A stretch of DNA of 64,000 nt from Qipengyuania marisflavi (lineage in GTDB: Bacteria > Pseudomonadota > Alphaproteobacteria > Sphingomonadales > Sphingomonadaceae): contig NZ_VCAO01000001.1 in the NCBI RefSeq assembly GCF_005884405.1, forward strand, positions 614,304-678,303, given 5' to 3'. The translations under genes were made by a program, and so were the position numbers. Shown here one piece after another: positions 33,991 through 43,344 of this stretch; positions within the stretch are counted from its first letter, which is position 1; the number at the start of each line of letters is the position of its first letter. The notes beneath the pieces are model-generated. The model saw only the letters and a list, made by a program, of their open reading frames with translations, made no database searches and was not told the origin of the DNA.

Positions 33991-36072
33991 ATGAGTTTAT
34001 TGAACACGCCCATCCGCAAGGTCAGCACAGGCCGCGGGGCCGTATCGGCGCTCGCGCTTATTATCGGGCTGGCCGCCGCGCCTGCCATGGCGCAGCAGGC
34101 TGCTGCGACCAGCGAGAACGGTGAAACTATTGTCGTCACCGGGCAGGCCAAGATTGGCGAATACGGCCTGGACCTGACCGCGCGCGATCTTACTGCCGAT
34201 CCGGGCACCGACTTCGAACGCTATGCCTCGGGCGCGTGGATCGACCGGACCGAAATTCCCGGCGACCGGCCGTCTGTCGGGTCGTTCTACAACCTGCGCG
34301 AGGCGGTGCAGGAAGAGGTCAAGGGACTGATCACCGGCGCGCCCGCAGGTACGCAATATGGCGCGCTGTACACGTCATATATGGACGAACGCGCGATCGA
34401 GAGGGTCGGCCTGGCCCCGCTGAAGCGCGATCTGGCCGAAGTGCGCGGCATTTCGGACAAGAGCGAATTCGCGCGCTTTATGGGCGGCACCTATGACAGC
34501 TTTGGCATCACACTGTTTGGTGGATCGCCCTATGCCGATACCGACGACCCAACCATGAATGTCATGTGGCTGGGCCAGAGCGGCCTGGGGCTGCCGCAGA
34601 AGGATTATTACTTCAAGGACGATTACGCCAAGCAGCGCGGCGCTTACATGGATTATATCGAGCGCACGTTCCGAATGCTGGGCGTCAGCAATCCGCGCGA
34701 ATCCGCCAGCCGGGTGATGACCTTTGAAACCTATGTCGCGGAACTCAGCTGGAATGCCGATGACCAGCGCGACATCGCCAAGATCAACAACCCGATGTCG
34801 ACTGCGCAGTTGAAGACCTATGCCCCCGGTTTCGACTGGGCAGCGTTCTTCGGCGGTTATGGCGTGCCAGACCAGCAGCGCATGATCGTGAACGAAAACA
34901 CTGCGATCCGCGCACTGGCCGGATTGTATGACGCGACCGATCTGGAGACTTTGAAGCTGTGGCAGCAGTTCCATGTCGCGCATCAGGCGGCGCCCTATCT
35001 GAACAAGGCGATGGTCGACAGCCGCTTTGCGTTCACCAGCACGCTGTCGGGCGTCAGCGAACAGCGCGCCCGGTGGAAGCGCGCAGTGGACACCGTTGAT
35101 AGCTCGCTTGGCGAAGTGGTGGGCGAGGCTTATGTGGCCGAATACTTCCCGCCGGTCGCCAAGGCCAAGATGAACGATCTGGTGAAGAACGTGAAGCTGG
35201 CAATGGCCGACCGCATTCGCGGCAGCGAGTGGATGAGCGCCAAGACTCAGGATGCCGCGCTGGAAAAGCTGACGCGGATGGATGTCATGGTCGGCTATCC
35301 CGACGAATGGCGCGATTACAGCTCGCTGGCGATGACCCCGGCCAGCCTTTATGAAAACGCCGTCAACGCCACCAAGTTCAACGCCGATTACCAGATGAGC
35401 TTTCTGGGCAAGCCGGTCGATCGCAAGCTGTGGGGGATGAACCCGCAGACGGTGAACGCCTATAATGGCGGGCTTGAGAACAAGATGGTGTTCCCCGCCG
35501 GGATTCTGCAGGCGCCGTTCTTCGATCCCAATGCCGATGCGGCGGTCAATTACGGTGCAATTGGCGTGGTGATCGGCCATGAAATCAGCCACGGCTTCGA
35601 TGATCAGGGCCGCAAAATCGACGCCGATGGCGCAGTGCGTGACTGGTGGACGGCGCAGGATGCGGAGCGGTTCGAGGCTGAAGCCGCCAAGTTCGGCGCG
35701 CAATATGCCGCTTTCGAAGTGGTGCCCGGCAGCTTCATCAATCCCGATCTGACAATGGGCGAGAACATCGCCGATCTGGCCGGGGTGCTGGTTGCCTATG
35801 ACGCCTATAAGAAATCGCTTGGCGGCAGGGAGGCTCCGGTGATTGACGGGCTGACCGGCGATCAGCGCTTCTTCCTGGCCTATGCGCAGGTCTGGCGCAG
35901 CAAGGCGCGCGAGGATTCCCTGCGCAACCAGGTCACCACAGATCCGCACAGCCCCGCGCGCTATCGCACCATCGCGCCGCTACGCAATGTCGATGCCTGG
36001 TACGAGGCGTTCGGCGTTACCAGGGACGATCCGATGTATATCGCCCCAGCGGACCGCGCGCGAATTTGGTAA
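33991..36072 (+). CDS. M13 family metallopeptidase (neprilysin-like)
   Basis: A 693-residue exported zinc endopeptidase. A signal peptide ends near APAMAQQ (about residue 36). The short segment ETIVVTGQAK that follows is typical of sphingomonad members. The C-terminal catalytic domain has the zinc motif VIGHEISHGFDDQG and the third ligand in ENIADLAG; NAYNGGLENKMVFPAGILQAP is the substrate-binding NAYY-like region. It degrades peptides in the periplasm or outside. The ATG at 33991 has AGGGGA eight bases upstream, better than the upstream ATG. Confidence 0.94.
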   Translation: MSLLNTPIRKVSTGRGAVSALALIIGLAAAPAMAQQAAATSENGETIVVTGQAKIGEYGLDLTARDLTADPGTDFERYASGAWIDRTEIPGDRPSVGSFYNLREAVQEEVKGLITGAPAGTQYGALYTSYMDERAIERVGLAPLKRDLAEVRGISDKSEFARFMGGTYDSFGITLFGGSPYADTDDPTMNVMWLGQSGLGLPQKDYYFKDDYAKQRGAYMDYIERTFRMLGVSNPRESASRVMTFETYVAELSWNADDQRDIAKINNPMSTAQLKTYAPGFDWAAFFGGYGVPDQQRMIVNENTAIRALAGLYDATDLETLKLWQQFHVAHQAAPYLNKAMVDSRFAFTSTLSGVSEQRARWKRAVDTVDSSLGEVVGEAYVAEYFPPVAKAKMNDLVKNVKLAMADRIRGSEWMSAKTQDAALEKLTRMDVMVGYPDEWRDYSSLAMTPASLYENAVNATKFNADYQMSFLGKPVDRKLWGMNPQTVNAYNGGLENKMVFPAGILQAPFFDPNADAAVNYGAIGVVIGHEISHGFDDQGRKIDADGAVRDWWTAQDAERFEAEAAKFGAQYAAFEVVPGSFINPDLTMGENIADLAGVLVAYDAYKKSLGGREAPVIDGLTGDQRFFLAYAQVWRSKAREDSLRNQVTTDPHSPARYRTIAPLRNVDAWYEAFGVTRDDPMYIAPADRARIW

Positions 36073-36229
36073 TCTTAGGAACAGATTGGCCGGACCAGCG
36101 CTTGTAACAGGCGCTGGTCCGGTAACTTGCGCGCCCCCGGAAATGATTACCATCAGGCCTGATTTTGTTAACGAATTGTAGCTACATTACGGCGTGTAAC
36201 CTGAACAAGAATTGGATTATCCTCCCGCC

Positions 36230-37402
36230 GTGCCAAGCGAGCGTACAGATTTTGACACATATGACGGTGCCGATCTGACATCGGTGGCGGATGATTATGC
36301 TGTCCAGCGAGAGATCGTGATTGCCATGCTTGAGCGGGAGCGACGGGCACTGACCTCCAGCCTGCTGGCGCTGTCTCTTCTTGCCGCCGCGATTGCCTTT
36401 CTTCCTGATCCACTGATGATGGCTGGCCTGTTGGCCGCGCGTACCGCATCTTTCCTGTTTACGCGCCATGCAGCCAGCAGGCTGGAGCGCAAGGTGAAAG
36501 CTAACCAGCCGCTGATGCGCGCACGGGGCATTCTGTTTGTCGCAATGGCATTTACCGGCATCACGCTTGGCTTGCTGCTCGTGCCACAGTCCCACGCCGC
36601 TCCACCTGCTGCGGTCGCAGCGATTCAACTTGTCGTGCTGGTGGCGGTTACACTAATCGCCGTAACGCTGGCGGCCCTGCCCCGCTCCCGCGATGCGATG
36701 CTGGTGTGTTTCTGGCTGACCGCCTGCGCGATTGTGATGCTGACGCCGGAAGCCTCTACGGGACTGGTGGCGGTCGTCACCATGCTGGTGATCGGCGTAC
36801 GCACTTACAGTGCCAATACCGGCCACCACATCCTGAGCGCCGCCACGATAACTGTCGAAAATCGTCAGTTGAGTGAAGAGCTGGCCGAAGCACTGGCCCA
36901 TGCCGAGTTCCTCAGCTGGCGCGATCCGCTGACCGGATTGTTCAACCGCCGTAAGCTGTTCGAAGTGACCCAGGCAGAGCGCTCGGTTACGCCGCGCTAT
37001 CTGCTGATGATCGATCTCGACAAGTTCAAGACGATCAATGATCAGTTTGGCCATGCGGCGGGCGACCATGCGTTGATTGCGACTGCTGATGCCTTGCGCG
37101 CGTGGATGGATGACTTGCCCCGCGACGATCATCTCGCATTTCGGCTTGGCGGCGAAGAATTCCTGGTGATCGCCAAGGGATTGGACGACACTTCGGCAGC
37201 GTTGGCTGCGGAAGCCTTGCGATTCCGGCTGGCTGCCATCGGGAGTGAGATGACAGACTATCCCGACCTGCAGATCACCGCTTCGATCGGGCTTGCCGAA
37301 TGGCGTTTCAGCGAGAAATTGGATGATGCCCTGCTGCGTGCCGATAATGCCTGTTTCGAAGCGAAGGGCCGCGGTCGCAATCAGGTCAAAAAGGCCGCTT
37401 GA
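36230..37402 (+). CDS. membrane diguanylate cyclase (GGDEF)
   Basis: About 390 residues. The N-terminal half has five or six hydrophobic segments (about residues 38-195), followed by a coiled linker (VENRQLSEELAEALAHAEFL) and a GGDEF domain with LTGLFNRRKLFE, the metal site IDLDKFKTINDQFGH and an intact RLGGEEF. There is no RxxD inhibitory site at the usual place before GGEEF. It makes cyclic-di-GMP from GTP. The start is unclear: TTG 36212, GTG 36230 and ATG 36326 are in frame and none has a good ribosome site; GTG 36230 is a compromise. It shares its architecture with the cyclase at 38562. Confidence 0.88.
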   Translation: MPSERTDFDTYDGADLTSVADDYAVQREIVIAMLERERRALTSSLLALSLLAAAIAFLPDPLMMAGLLAARTASFLFTRHAASRLERKVKANQPLMRARGILFVAMAFTGITLGLLLVPQSHAAPPAAVAAIQLVVLVAVTLIAVTLAALPRSRDAMLVCFWLTACAIVMLTPEASTGLVAVVTMLVIGVRTYSANTGHHILSAATITVENRQLSEELAEALAHAEFLSWRDPLTGLFNRRKLFEVTQAERSVTPRYLLMIDLDKFKTINDQFGHAAGDHALIATADALRAWMDDLPRDDHLAFRLGGEEFLVIAKGLDDTSAALAAEALRFRLAAIGSEMTDYPDLQITASIGLAEWRFSEKLDDALLRADNACFEAKGRGRNQVKKAA

Positions 37403-37576
37403 ACACGCAAATGGGCCACCAAGCGTTGCCGTGGGACGGCAGAACGTGGACCGAATAGCCCCCCTCATCCGTTGATCAGGTAACCAGTTCCACTTTGGCG
37501 ACCGTGCGCAATCTGCGCAGGGGCAGTTTACCAAAACTTTTGGAACACCCTGAAATAATACGGAAGTTTCCACCTT

Positions 37577-38476
37577 ATGCCTGCAATAACAGCGAACAGT
37601 CAGCACGATCCGACAACGCCCGCCGCCCGCAACCCTGCTTCCAAGCCAAAAACTGCCAATCTTGAAGCTTTGCTGGAGGACCTTAACCGGCCTCTCGATA
37701 CGGTTGATTGGAAGCACACTTCGCTCAAGCCGGAGCAAGGCTCGCCGGTTAAGCGATTTCTGCGATCGTTGCGCCGTGAGCGTCAGCACCGCCGTGAGCT
37801 GAAGCGTGCTCGTATGGCGGCGCAGACTGCTTTCAACGTCAAGCCCCGCCTTTCAACGCGTAAGCGCGCAACGCTGATGCTTTCTACCGGCGCAGTTGGA
37901 TTGGCGGCCTTTACCGGCCCGCCGCTCAAGCGTGACACGCCTGTCAATCAGTCCATGATGGAAATGGTGGAGAGCGATGTCGGCGTGCGAATGCCCGCTG
38001 CGCTGCTGAAGGCCAGCGACGACTTCAAAGGTGCCTTGGTCGAGGAAGAAGGCGTTCGTTATACAGTTTATCGCGATGTCGCTGGTTACCCCACCGTTGG
38101 CGTCGGCCATCTGATCGACGCTGGTGACAATCTGTCCGTGGGTGACCGCATCGACGAGGACCAGGTGATCCAGTTCCTTGAGAGCGATCTCGAGGAAGCC
38201 GAGCGCGGTGTTCGCCAATTGGCCGGTAATCTACCGCTGCATCAGCACGAATTCGATGCGCTGCTCGACCTCGTCTATAATGTCGGCATCGGCAATGTTT
38301 CCGAGCGCGAAAGCCCGCGCCTCAATGCGGCTATCGATGCCGGAGACTATGAGGGCATTGCCGCAGAGCTGACCTACAAACATGCGGCCGGCAAGGTTGC
38401 AAAGGGGCTGGAACACCGCAGTGATCGCCGCGCTAACATCTTCATGGAAGCCAATTACGAGGACACGCGAAGCTGA
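37577..38476 (+). CDS. membrane-anchored GH24 (phage-type) lysozyme
   Basis: A 299-residue protein. The first 95 residues are polar and strongly basic (for example VKRFLRSLRRERQHRRELKR), then one hydrophobic segment (about 98-112, LMLSTGAVGLAAFTG), and a C-terminal lysozyme domain from about 145. The catalytic Glu lies in EEEGVRYTVYRD, followed by AGYPTVGVGHLI, the T4-type E-8-D/C-5-T arrangement, and LLDLVYNVGIGN. The positive residues before the helix predict that the N-terminus stays in the cytoplasm and the lysozyme faces the periplasm. It cleaves the MurNAc-GlcNAc bond. No phage genes surround it. The ATG at 37577 has GGAAG 11 bases upstream. Confidence 0.85.
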   Translation: MPAITANSQHDPTTPAARNPASKPKTANLEALLEDLNRPLDTVDWKHTSLKPEQGSPVKRFLRSLRRERQHRRELKRARMAAQTAFNVKPRLSTRKRATLMLSTGAVGLAAFTGPPLKRDTPVNQSMMEMVESDVGVRMPAALLKASDDFKGALVEEEGVRYTVYRDVAGYPTVGVGHLIDAGDNLSVGDRIDEDQVIQFLESDLEEAERGVRQLAGNLPLHQHEFDALLDLVYNVGIGNVSERESPRLNAAIDAGDYEGIAAELTYKHAAGKVAKGLEHRSDRRANIFMEANYEDTRS

Positions 38477-38525
38477 CGCTTAGGTAGTTCCACCAAGCTG
38501 ACACAAACTGCCCCATAACTACCGA

Positions 38526-38561
38526 CGCTCCATTCAGGGTTTTCTGGATGGAGCGTTTTTT
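38526..38561 (+). terminator. intrinsic terminator that also holds the next gene's ribosome site
   Basis: CGCTCCATTCAG pairs with CTGGATGGAGCG (12 bp, one G-T wobble) around a 6-base loop, followed by TTTTTT (38556-38561). The ATG of the next gene begins at the very next base, and its only Shine-Dalgarno sequence (GGATGGAG) is inside the 3' arm. It ends the lysozyme transcript and may also regulate the cyclase gene. Confidence 0.85.
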
Positions 38562-39728
38562 ATGCGAATGGGCAAATTGGGGAGACCCGACAAGCGCGAC
38601 GAGGCCTGGCGGGCCGAGCGCCGCAACGTCATTCTGGCATCCGTCGTCGCGACCGAGCATGGCGCCTTTGTCGCCAATATCGTCGCGTGGTTCTTCATTG
38701 CGATTGCCGCCTTTGCGATGCCAAATGCCGATGCTTTCGTGCTTCCGGTCATTGGTCGCCTGATTGCACTGTGTCTGAACACAGCGGCATTCCGGCATCT
38801 AGCCAAGTCGCTGCATGATGAACGTGCGAAACGCCTCGCGCTGCATCTGCTGAGCGGAGCATTAGCGCTGGGCGGCGCGAGCTGGGCGTTTCAGATTGCG
38901 CCCTTGATCCACGAGCCGACATTGCATCCCGCAGTGATTGTGGTGGGCGGCGGCAGCTTTGTTGCGGTCAGCCTGGTGCTGTCGATGGTCGGTTCGCTCA
39001 AAACGCAATCCTTTGCTTTCCTGACCGGGTTTTTAGCCACGTTGGCGGTAGCTCTGATGCATTCTCCGACGTCGATCGGCCTGCAAACGGGCACCGGGCT
39101 GGCGGGGATGTGTGCGGCAATTGTCTTCTATGCCAAGTCGGCCTCTCGCCAACGGTGGAATGCTGCCGAAATGCTGATCCAGAACCGGCGTCTTGGTGAA
39201 AGGCTGCAAAGTTCGCTGGATCGCGCGGAATATCTGTCCAAACATGATCCGCTGACCGGCCTTTATAACCGGCGCGCGCTGTTCGAAACCAATCTGATCG
39301 ATCCCGAAGACAGCCGCCGCAAATATGCGCTGCTGGTCGATCTTGACCATTTCAAGCAACTCAATGACCAGTTTGGCCATGTCACGGGCGACCGGGTTCT
39401 GGTGGGCGTGGCCGAGACTTTTCGCGCTATCCTGCACAGGCTGCCCGGCAAAGGACACTTCGCCGTGCGGCTGGGGGGCGAGGAATTCGCCATCGTCCTT
39501 TCCGTGGGCAGCGAAGAACAGGCGCGCGTGCTGGCCGAACGGATCCGTTTCATGGTGGCGCTGGTGGCGGGGCGGATCGGATTGCAGGGCGCCAAGACCA
39601 CCGCCTCAATCGGGCTCACCCACTTTGATCAGGGAGAGCGTATCGACGATGTTTTCAGCCGTGCCGATGCCGCGATGTATCGTGCCAAATCCAGCGGCCG
39701 CAACCAGGTGCGCGCCCACGCTGCCTGA
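38562..39728 (+). CDS. membrane diguanylate cyclase (GGDEF)
   Basis: A 388-residue protein with the same layout as the cyclase at 36230: a hydrophobic N-terminal half with about six helices (residues 35-195), a linker (NRRLGERLQSSLDRAEYLSKHD), then a GGDEF domain with LTGLYNRRALFE, VDLDHFKQLNDQFGH and an intact RLGGEEF. It produces cyclic-di-GMP. The start is ATG 38562 or 38568; the ribosome site GGAG lies within the preceding terminator hairpin. The two cyclases flank the lysozyme gene and look like an old duplication. Confidence 0.9.
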   Translation: MRMGKLGRPDKRDEAWRAERRNVILASVVATEHGAFVANIVAWFFIAIAAFAMPNADAFVLPVIGRLIALCLNTAAFRHLAKSLHDERAKRLALHLLSGALALGGASWAFQIAPLIHEPTLHPAVIVVGGGSFVAVSLVLSMVGSLKTQSFAFLTGFLATLAVALMHSPTSIGLQTGTGLAGMCAAIVFYAKSASRQRWNAAEMLIQNRRLGERLQSSLDRAEYLSKHDPLTGLYNRRALFETNLIDPEDSRRKYALLVDLDHFKQLNDQFGHVTGDRVLVGVAETFRAILHRLPGKGHFAVRLGGEEFAIVLSVGSEEQARVLAERIRFMVALVAGRIGLQGAKTTASIGLTHFDQGERIDDVFSRADAAMYRAKSSGRNQVRAHAA

Positions 39729-39778
39729 CCGCGCTCGCAAGGGATGCGCGGCCACATCTCTTGCGGTAGAGCGGGCCA

Positions 39779-40318
39779 ATGAACCCGCGCCTGTTCCTTG
39801 CCCTGCGTCCCCCGCCCGAAGTGCGGGAAGGCTTGCTCGCCATCATGGGCGGAGTTGCGGGCGCACGCTGGCAGGATGATGCGCAATTGCATCTGACCCT
39901 GCGTTATCTTGGCGAGGTGGATATCGACGTAGCGGAAGATCTGGTTGACGCCTTTGTGCACCTGCGATTTGCCCCGCTTGATATCGCTCTGACCGGCACC
40001 GGGTGTTTTGAGCGCAAGGGCATCACGCACACCTTGTGGGCGGGCGTATTTCCGTCCCCGCAGCTGCTGGCGCTGCAAAGCCGGGCCGAACGCTGCTGCA
40101 TCCGCGCCGGACTGCCGCCGGAGACGCGCAAATATGCGCCGCATGTCACGCTGGCACGGCTGAATGCCACAAGTGGTCCGGTGGCCCCGTTTTGTGCACG
40201 AACAATGGGGCAATCGCTTGGCGCATGGCGTGCGGATTCCTATATTCTGTATGAAAGCCATCTTCATCCCGGCGGTTCGCAATACGAGCTGGTTCGGGTC
40301 TATCGTGCAACCGAGTGA
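39779..40318 (+). CDS. thpR: RNA 2',3'-cyclic phosphodiesterase (2'-5' RNA ligase family)
   Basis: A 179-residue 2H-phosphoesterase. The two catalytic HxTx motifs are QLHLTLRYLG (about residue 38) and APHVTLARL (about 122), with RLFLALRPP at the start. These enzymes open 2',3'-cyclic phosphates at RNA ends. The end TGA lies two bases before the ATG of the lipoprotein gene, so the pair is probably co-transcribed. Confidence 0.93.
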   Translation: MNPRLFLALRPPPEVREGLLAIMGGVAGARWQDDAQLHLTLRYLGEVDIDVAEDLVDAFVHLRFAPLDIALTGTGCFERKGITHTLWAGVFPSPQLLALQSRAERCCIRAGLPPETRKYAPHVTLARLNATSGPVAPFCARTMGQSLGAWRADSYILYESHLHPGGSQYELVRVYRATE

Positions 40319-40320
40319 CC

Positions 40321-40968
40321 ATGCCCAACCCTCCTTTCCTTCCGCTGCTGCTGCCGACCATCCTCTTGATGGCGGCTGCGTGTTCCCCTGTGGACCAGTC
40401 CAAGGCGGAGCAGGTCACCGAGCAGCCCCCAGCACAAGCGCTTGCGGAAGGCCGGGCCGAGGATTGCCTGCTGATGGTCTGGTCCGACCAGACAGAGCGC
40501 GATGTCGAATTTGACCGCGCGCATGATCAGGTGGAGGGCGGCGCAATATCCTGCGCCACGGGCACCAGCCCCAGCCAGTTTGCCGCCGCGATCACATCCT
40601 TGCGCGAGGCGGCGCAGCGCGGTGACAAGGCGCGTATCCTGCAGGAAATGGGCATTCCGCTGCTATATATCGATGGTAATGGTGACCGGCGCGAACTTGA
40701 AGATCCCGAGACTGTCGAGGCGATTTTTGACGAGATTTTCGATCCGGCGATGATCGAAGTGCTCTCGCGCCTTGATCTGGCAGACATGACCGTTAACGAA
40801 CAGGGCGGCTTTTTCGCGCTGGGCACAGTGTGGCTGGTGGTGGATGAACACGGCGGCCGCCCTCGGCTTGTAACGGTCAACCGGCAGGCGCTTGGAGACG
40901 CGGCAAAAGCTGCGCGCCGACAGGCTGAGCGGAACCGCGGCGAAGTCATACCGTTCGATAAACAGTAG
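40321..40968 (+). CDS. hypothetical lipoprotein
   Basis: A 215-residue protein with a lipoprotein signal: hydrophobic LLLPTILLMAAAC, where the Cys would be lipidated. The mature part is acidic and charged (for example AIFDEIFDPAMIEVLSRLDLA) with no domain that I recognise. The segment GGFFALGTVWLVVDE could form a beta core. A GTG at 40315 is also possible, but the ATG at 40321 gives a better signal peptide. Similar proteins occur in Sphingomonadales as unknowns. Confidence 0.75.
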   Translation: MPNPPFLPLLLPTILLMAAACSPVDQSKAEQVTEQPPAQALAEGRAEDCLLMVWSDQTERDVEFDRAHDQVEGGAISCATGTSPSQFAAAITSLREAAQRGDKARILQEMGIPLLYIDGNGDRRELEDPETVEAIFDEIFDPAMIEVLSRLDLADMTVNEQGGFFALGTVWLVVDEHGGRPRLVTVNRQALGDAAKAARRQAERNRGEVIPFDKQ

Positions 40969-41099
40969 AGCTGGCCCGACGGGCGGCACGGCGCGGCTTG
41001 CAACGCGCGCCGATCCGGTCTTCATGCGCCACACATAAGCTATTCCCCGCGCTGGCAGCCGCTTGGCCGCCTGACGCAAAAAGTCTGACTGGAGAGAAT

Positions 41100-43343
41100 A
41101 TGAAATCGCGAATTCTGGCGACCACCGCCCCGCTCGTACTGGGCACCGCCCTGCTGGCCGGGTGCACCACCACTCCCGGCGGCGAACCGATGGCCGAAGT
41201 CGCCAGCGCTGCTGCGATACCACAGGGCACCGGCTATTTCGCCAGCGACAGCACCCTGCCGTTCAAGACACCCGATTTCAGCAAGATCAGCGAAGATGAT
41301 TACACGCCCGCCTTCGAACAGGGCATGGCGATCCAAAAGGCCGAAATACAGGCGATCATCGACAATCCGGCTGCTCCGACATTCTCCAACACCATTGTCG
41401 CACTGGAAAAATCCGGGCGGATGCTCGGCCGTGTCAGCCGCGTGTTTTATGCGCTGACGGGTCAGAACACGACCGACCGGCTTGACGCCATTGACGAGGA
41501 AATCAGCCCAAAGCTGACTGCGCATGGCGACTTCATAACGCTTAACCCGGCGCTCTTCGCCCGTGTGAAGGCGGTCTATGACAACCGCGCCGCAATGGCG
41601 ATGACGGTCGAAGACGCCACTTTGCTGGAAGACACATACGAAGGCATGGTCCACGCCGGCGCAATGCTGAACGACAATCAGCGTGAGCGGGTGAAGGCGA
41701 TCAATTCGCAGCTCTCCACGCTCACCACCAGCTTCAGCCAGCAGGTTCGCGACGCCACTGTCGATGGCGCGCTGATCGTCGATAGCCGCGCGCAGCTGGC
41801 CGGATTGTCCGCTGGCGAGATCCAGAGCGCAGCCGATCTGGCGGCGGAAAAGGGGATGCCGGGCAAGTTTGCGCTGGCACTGCAGAACACCACGCAGCAA
41901 CCGCTGCTGCCCAGCCTGGAAAACCGCGAAGTGCGCGAACAGCTGTTCATGAACAGCTATCACCGCGCGGATAAGGGCGATGCCAATGACACCCGTGTGT
42001 TGCTGGCCAAGATCGCCACGCTGCGCGCCGAAAAGGCCGCACTGTTCGGTGCCCCGGACTGGGCGACCTATGCGATGTGGGACCGGATGGCGGAAAATCC
42101 CAAGACCGCGCTCGATTTCATGGGCCAGATGGTCCCCGCGCTCGCCGCAACGCAGCGGCGCGAGGCTGCCATGCTTAATCAGGCGATCAAGGCCGATGGC
42201 GGCGATTTCGCGGTCAAGCCGTGGGATTGGTATCGCTATGCCGACAAGGTGAAGCAGCAGCGCTATCAGCTCGATGACAATGAGGTGATGCAATATTTCC
42301 AGCTCGACAAGGTGCTGGAAGACGGCGTGTTCTACGCGGCGGGCAAACTGTACGGCCTGCGCTTCCAGCGCCGAACTGATCTGCCAGTCTATCACCCCGA
42401 TGTGTGGACCTATACCGTGTTCGACCGTGATGGTTCGGAGCTGGGCCTGTTCTATTTCGACCCCTACCAGCGCCCGTCAAAGCGCGGCGGCGCATGGATG
42501 TCGAATTTCGTCGACCAGAGCAAATTGTGGAACACCAAGCCGGTGATCTACAATGTGCTCAACATTCCCAAAGCGCCCGAGGGCGAGGTCCAGCTGGTCA
42601 GCTTCGACAATGTGGGCACGCTGTTCCACGAATTTGGCCACGCGCTGCACGGCTTCTTCGCCAATCAGCAATATGAAAGCCTCTCTGGCACGGCAGTTGC
42701 GCGCGACTTTGTCGAATATCCCAGCCAGGTGAACGAGATGTGGGCGACCTATCCCGAGGTGCTGTCGAATTACGCCAAGCACCATGAGACTGGCGAAACC
42801 ATCCCGCAGGCGCTGATCGACAAGATGGAAGCGGCGGGCAAGTTCAACCAGGGCTATGATTTTGGCGAAGTTGTCGAAGCCGCACTGCTCGATATGAAGT
42901 GGCACGCGCTGTCACCGCAGCAGGCCGCCGCCATCGACACGCCTGAGGAAGTGGATGCGTTCGAGCGCAAGTCGCTGACCGATCTGGGGCTGGAAATCGA
43001 TCTGGTGCCGCCGCGTTATCGCAGCAGCTATTTCAACCACATCTTCAGCAACCCGACCGGCTACAGCTCGGGCTATTACAGCTATCTGTGGACCGAGATG
43101 CTGGACCGTGACAGCCGCAAATGGTTCATGGACAATGGCGGGCTGACCCGCGCCAATGGCGATCATTATCGCAAGACCGTGCTGAGCACGGGCGGGACGA
43201 TGGACTATTTCAAGATGTTCCAGAATTTCGCCGGTCGCCAGCCCGATGTCACGCCGATGCTGGAAGCTCGCGGCCTGATCGGGAATGCCGATGCGATCGA
43301 TGGCACTTCTGATGATGGCGGCGGTGCCGGCGCGCCAAACTGA
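41100..43343 (+). CDS. M3 family metallopeptidase (peptidyl-dipeptidase Dcp-like)
   Basis: A 747-residue zinc peptidase of the thimet oligopeptidase/Dcp family. The N-terminus is a lipoprotein signal (LGTALLAGCTT, Cys at about 21), so it is periplasmic and membrane-anchored, unlike classical cytoplasmic Dcp. The zinc motif is LFHEFGHALHGFF, with the following region GTAVARDFVEYPSQVNEMWA and the third ligand there; the family end segment TGYSSGYYSYLWTEM is present. It trims dipeptides from oligopeptides. GGAGAG lies just before the ATG at 41100. Its stop is one base from the stop of the convergent B12 operon. Confidence 0.94.
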   Translation: MKSRILATTAPLVLGTALLAGCTTTPGGEPMAEVASAAAIPQGTGYFASDSTLPFKTPDFSKISEDDYTPAFEQGMAIQKAEIQAIIDNPAAPTFSNTIVALEKSGRMLGRVSRVFYALTGQNTTDRLDAIDEEISPKLTAHGDFITLNPALFARVKAVYDNRAAMAMTVEDATLLEDTYEGMVHAGAMLNDNQRERVKAINSQLSTLTTSFSQQVRDATVDGALIVDSRAQLAGLSAGEIQSAADLAAEKGMPGKFALALQNTTQQPLLPSLENREVREQLFMNSYHRADKGDANDTRVLLAKIATLRAEKAALFGAPDWATYAMWDRMAENPKTALDFMGQMVPALAATQRREAAMLNQAIKADGGDFAVKPWDWYRYADKVKQQRYQLDDNEVMQYFQLDKVLEDGVFYAAGKLYGLRFQRRTDLPVYHPDVWTYTVFDRDGSELGLFYFDPYQRPSKRGGAWMSNFVDQSKLWNTKPVIYNVLNIPKAPEGEVQLVSFDNVGTLFHEFGHALHGFFANQQYESLSGTAVARDFVEYPSQVNEMWATYPEVLSNYAKHHETGETIPQALIDKMEAAGKFNQGYDFGEVVEAALLDMKWHALSPQQAAAIDTPEEVDAFERKSLTDLGLEIDLVPPRYRSSYFNHIFSNPTGYSSGYYSYLWTEMLDRDSRKWFMDNGGLTRANGDHYRKTVLSTGGTMDYFKMFQNFAGRQPDVTPMLEARGLIGNADAIDGTSDDGGGAGAPN

Positions 43344-43344
43344 T

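Noticed and set aside
37540-37568. EcfG-type (GGAAC-N17-CGTT) promoter before the lysozyme gene
   Set aside because: GGAAC is present, but the second half reads AAGTT/AGTT instead of CGTT, so the match is too weak to report.
37577-38476. Prophage remnant around the lysozyme
   Set aside because: No holin, capsid, tail or integrase genes flank it; the neighbours are diguanylate cyclases.
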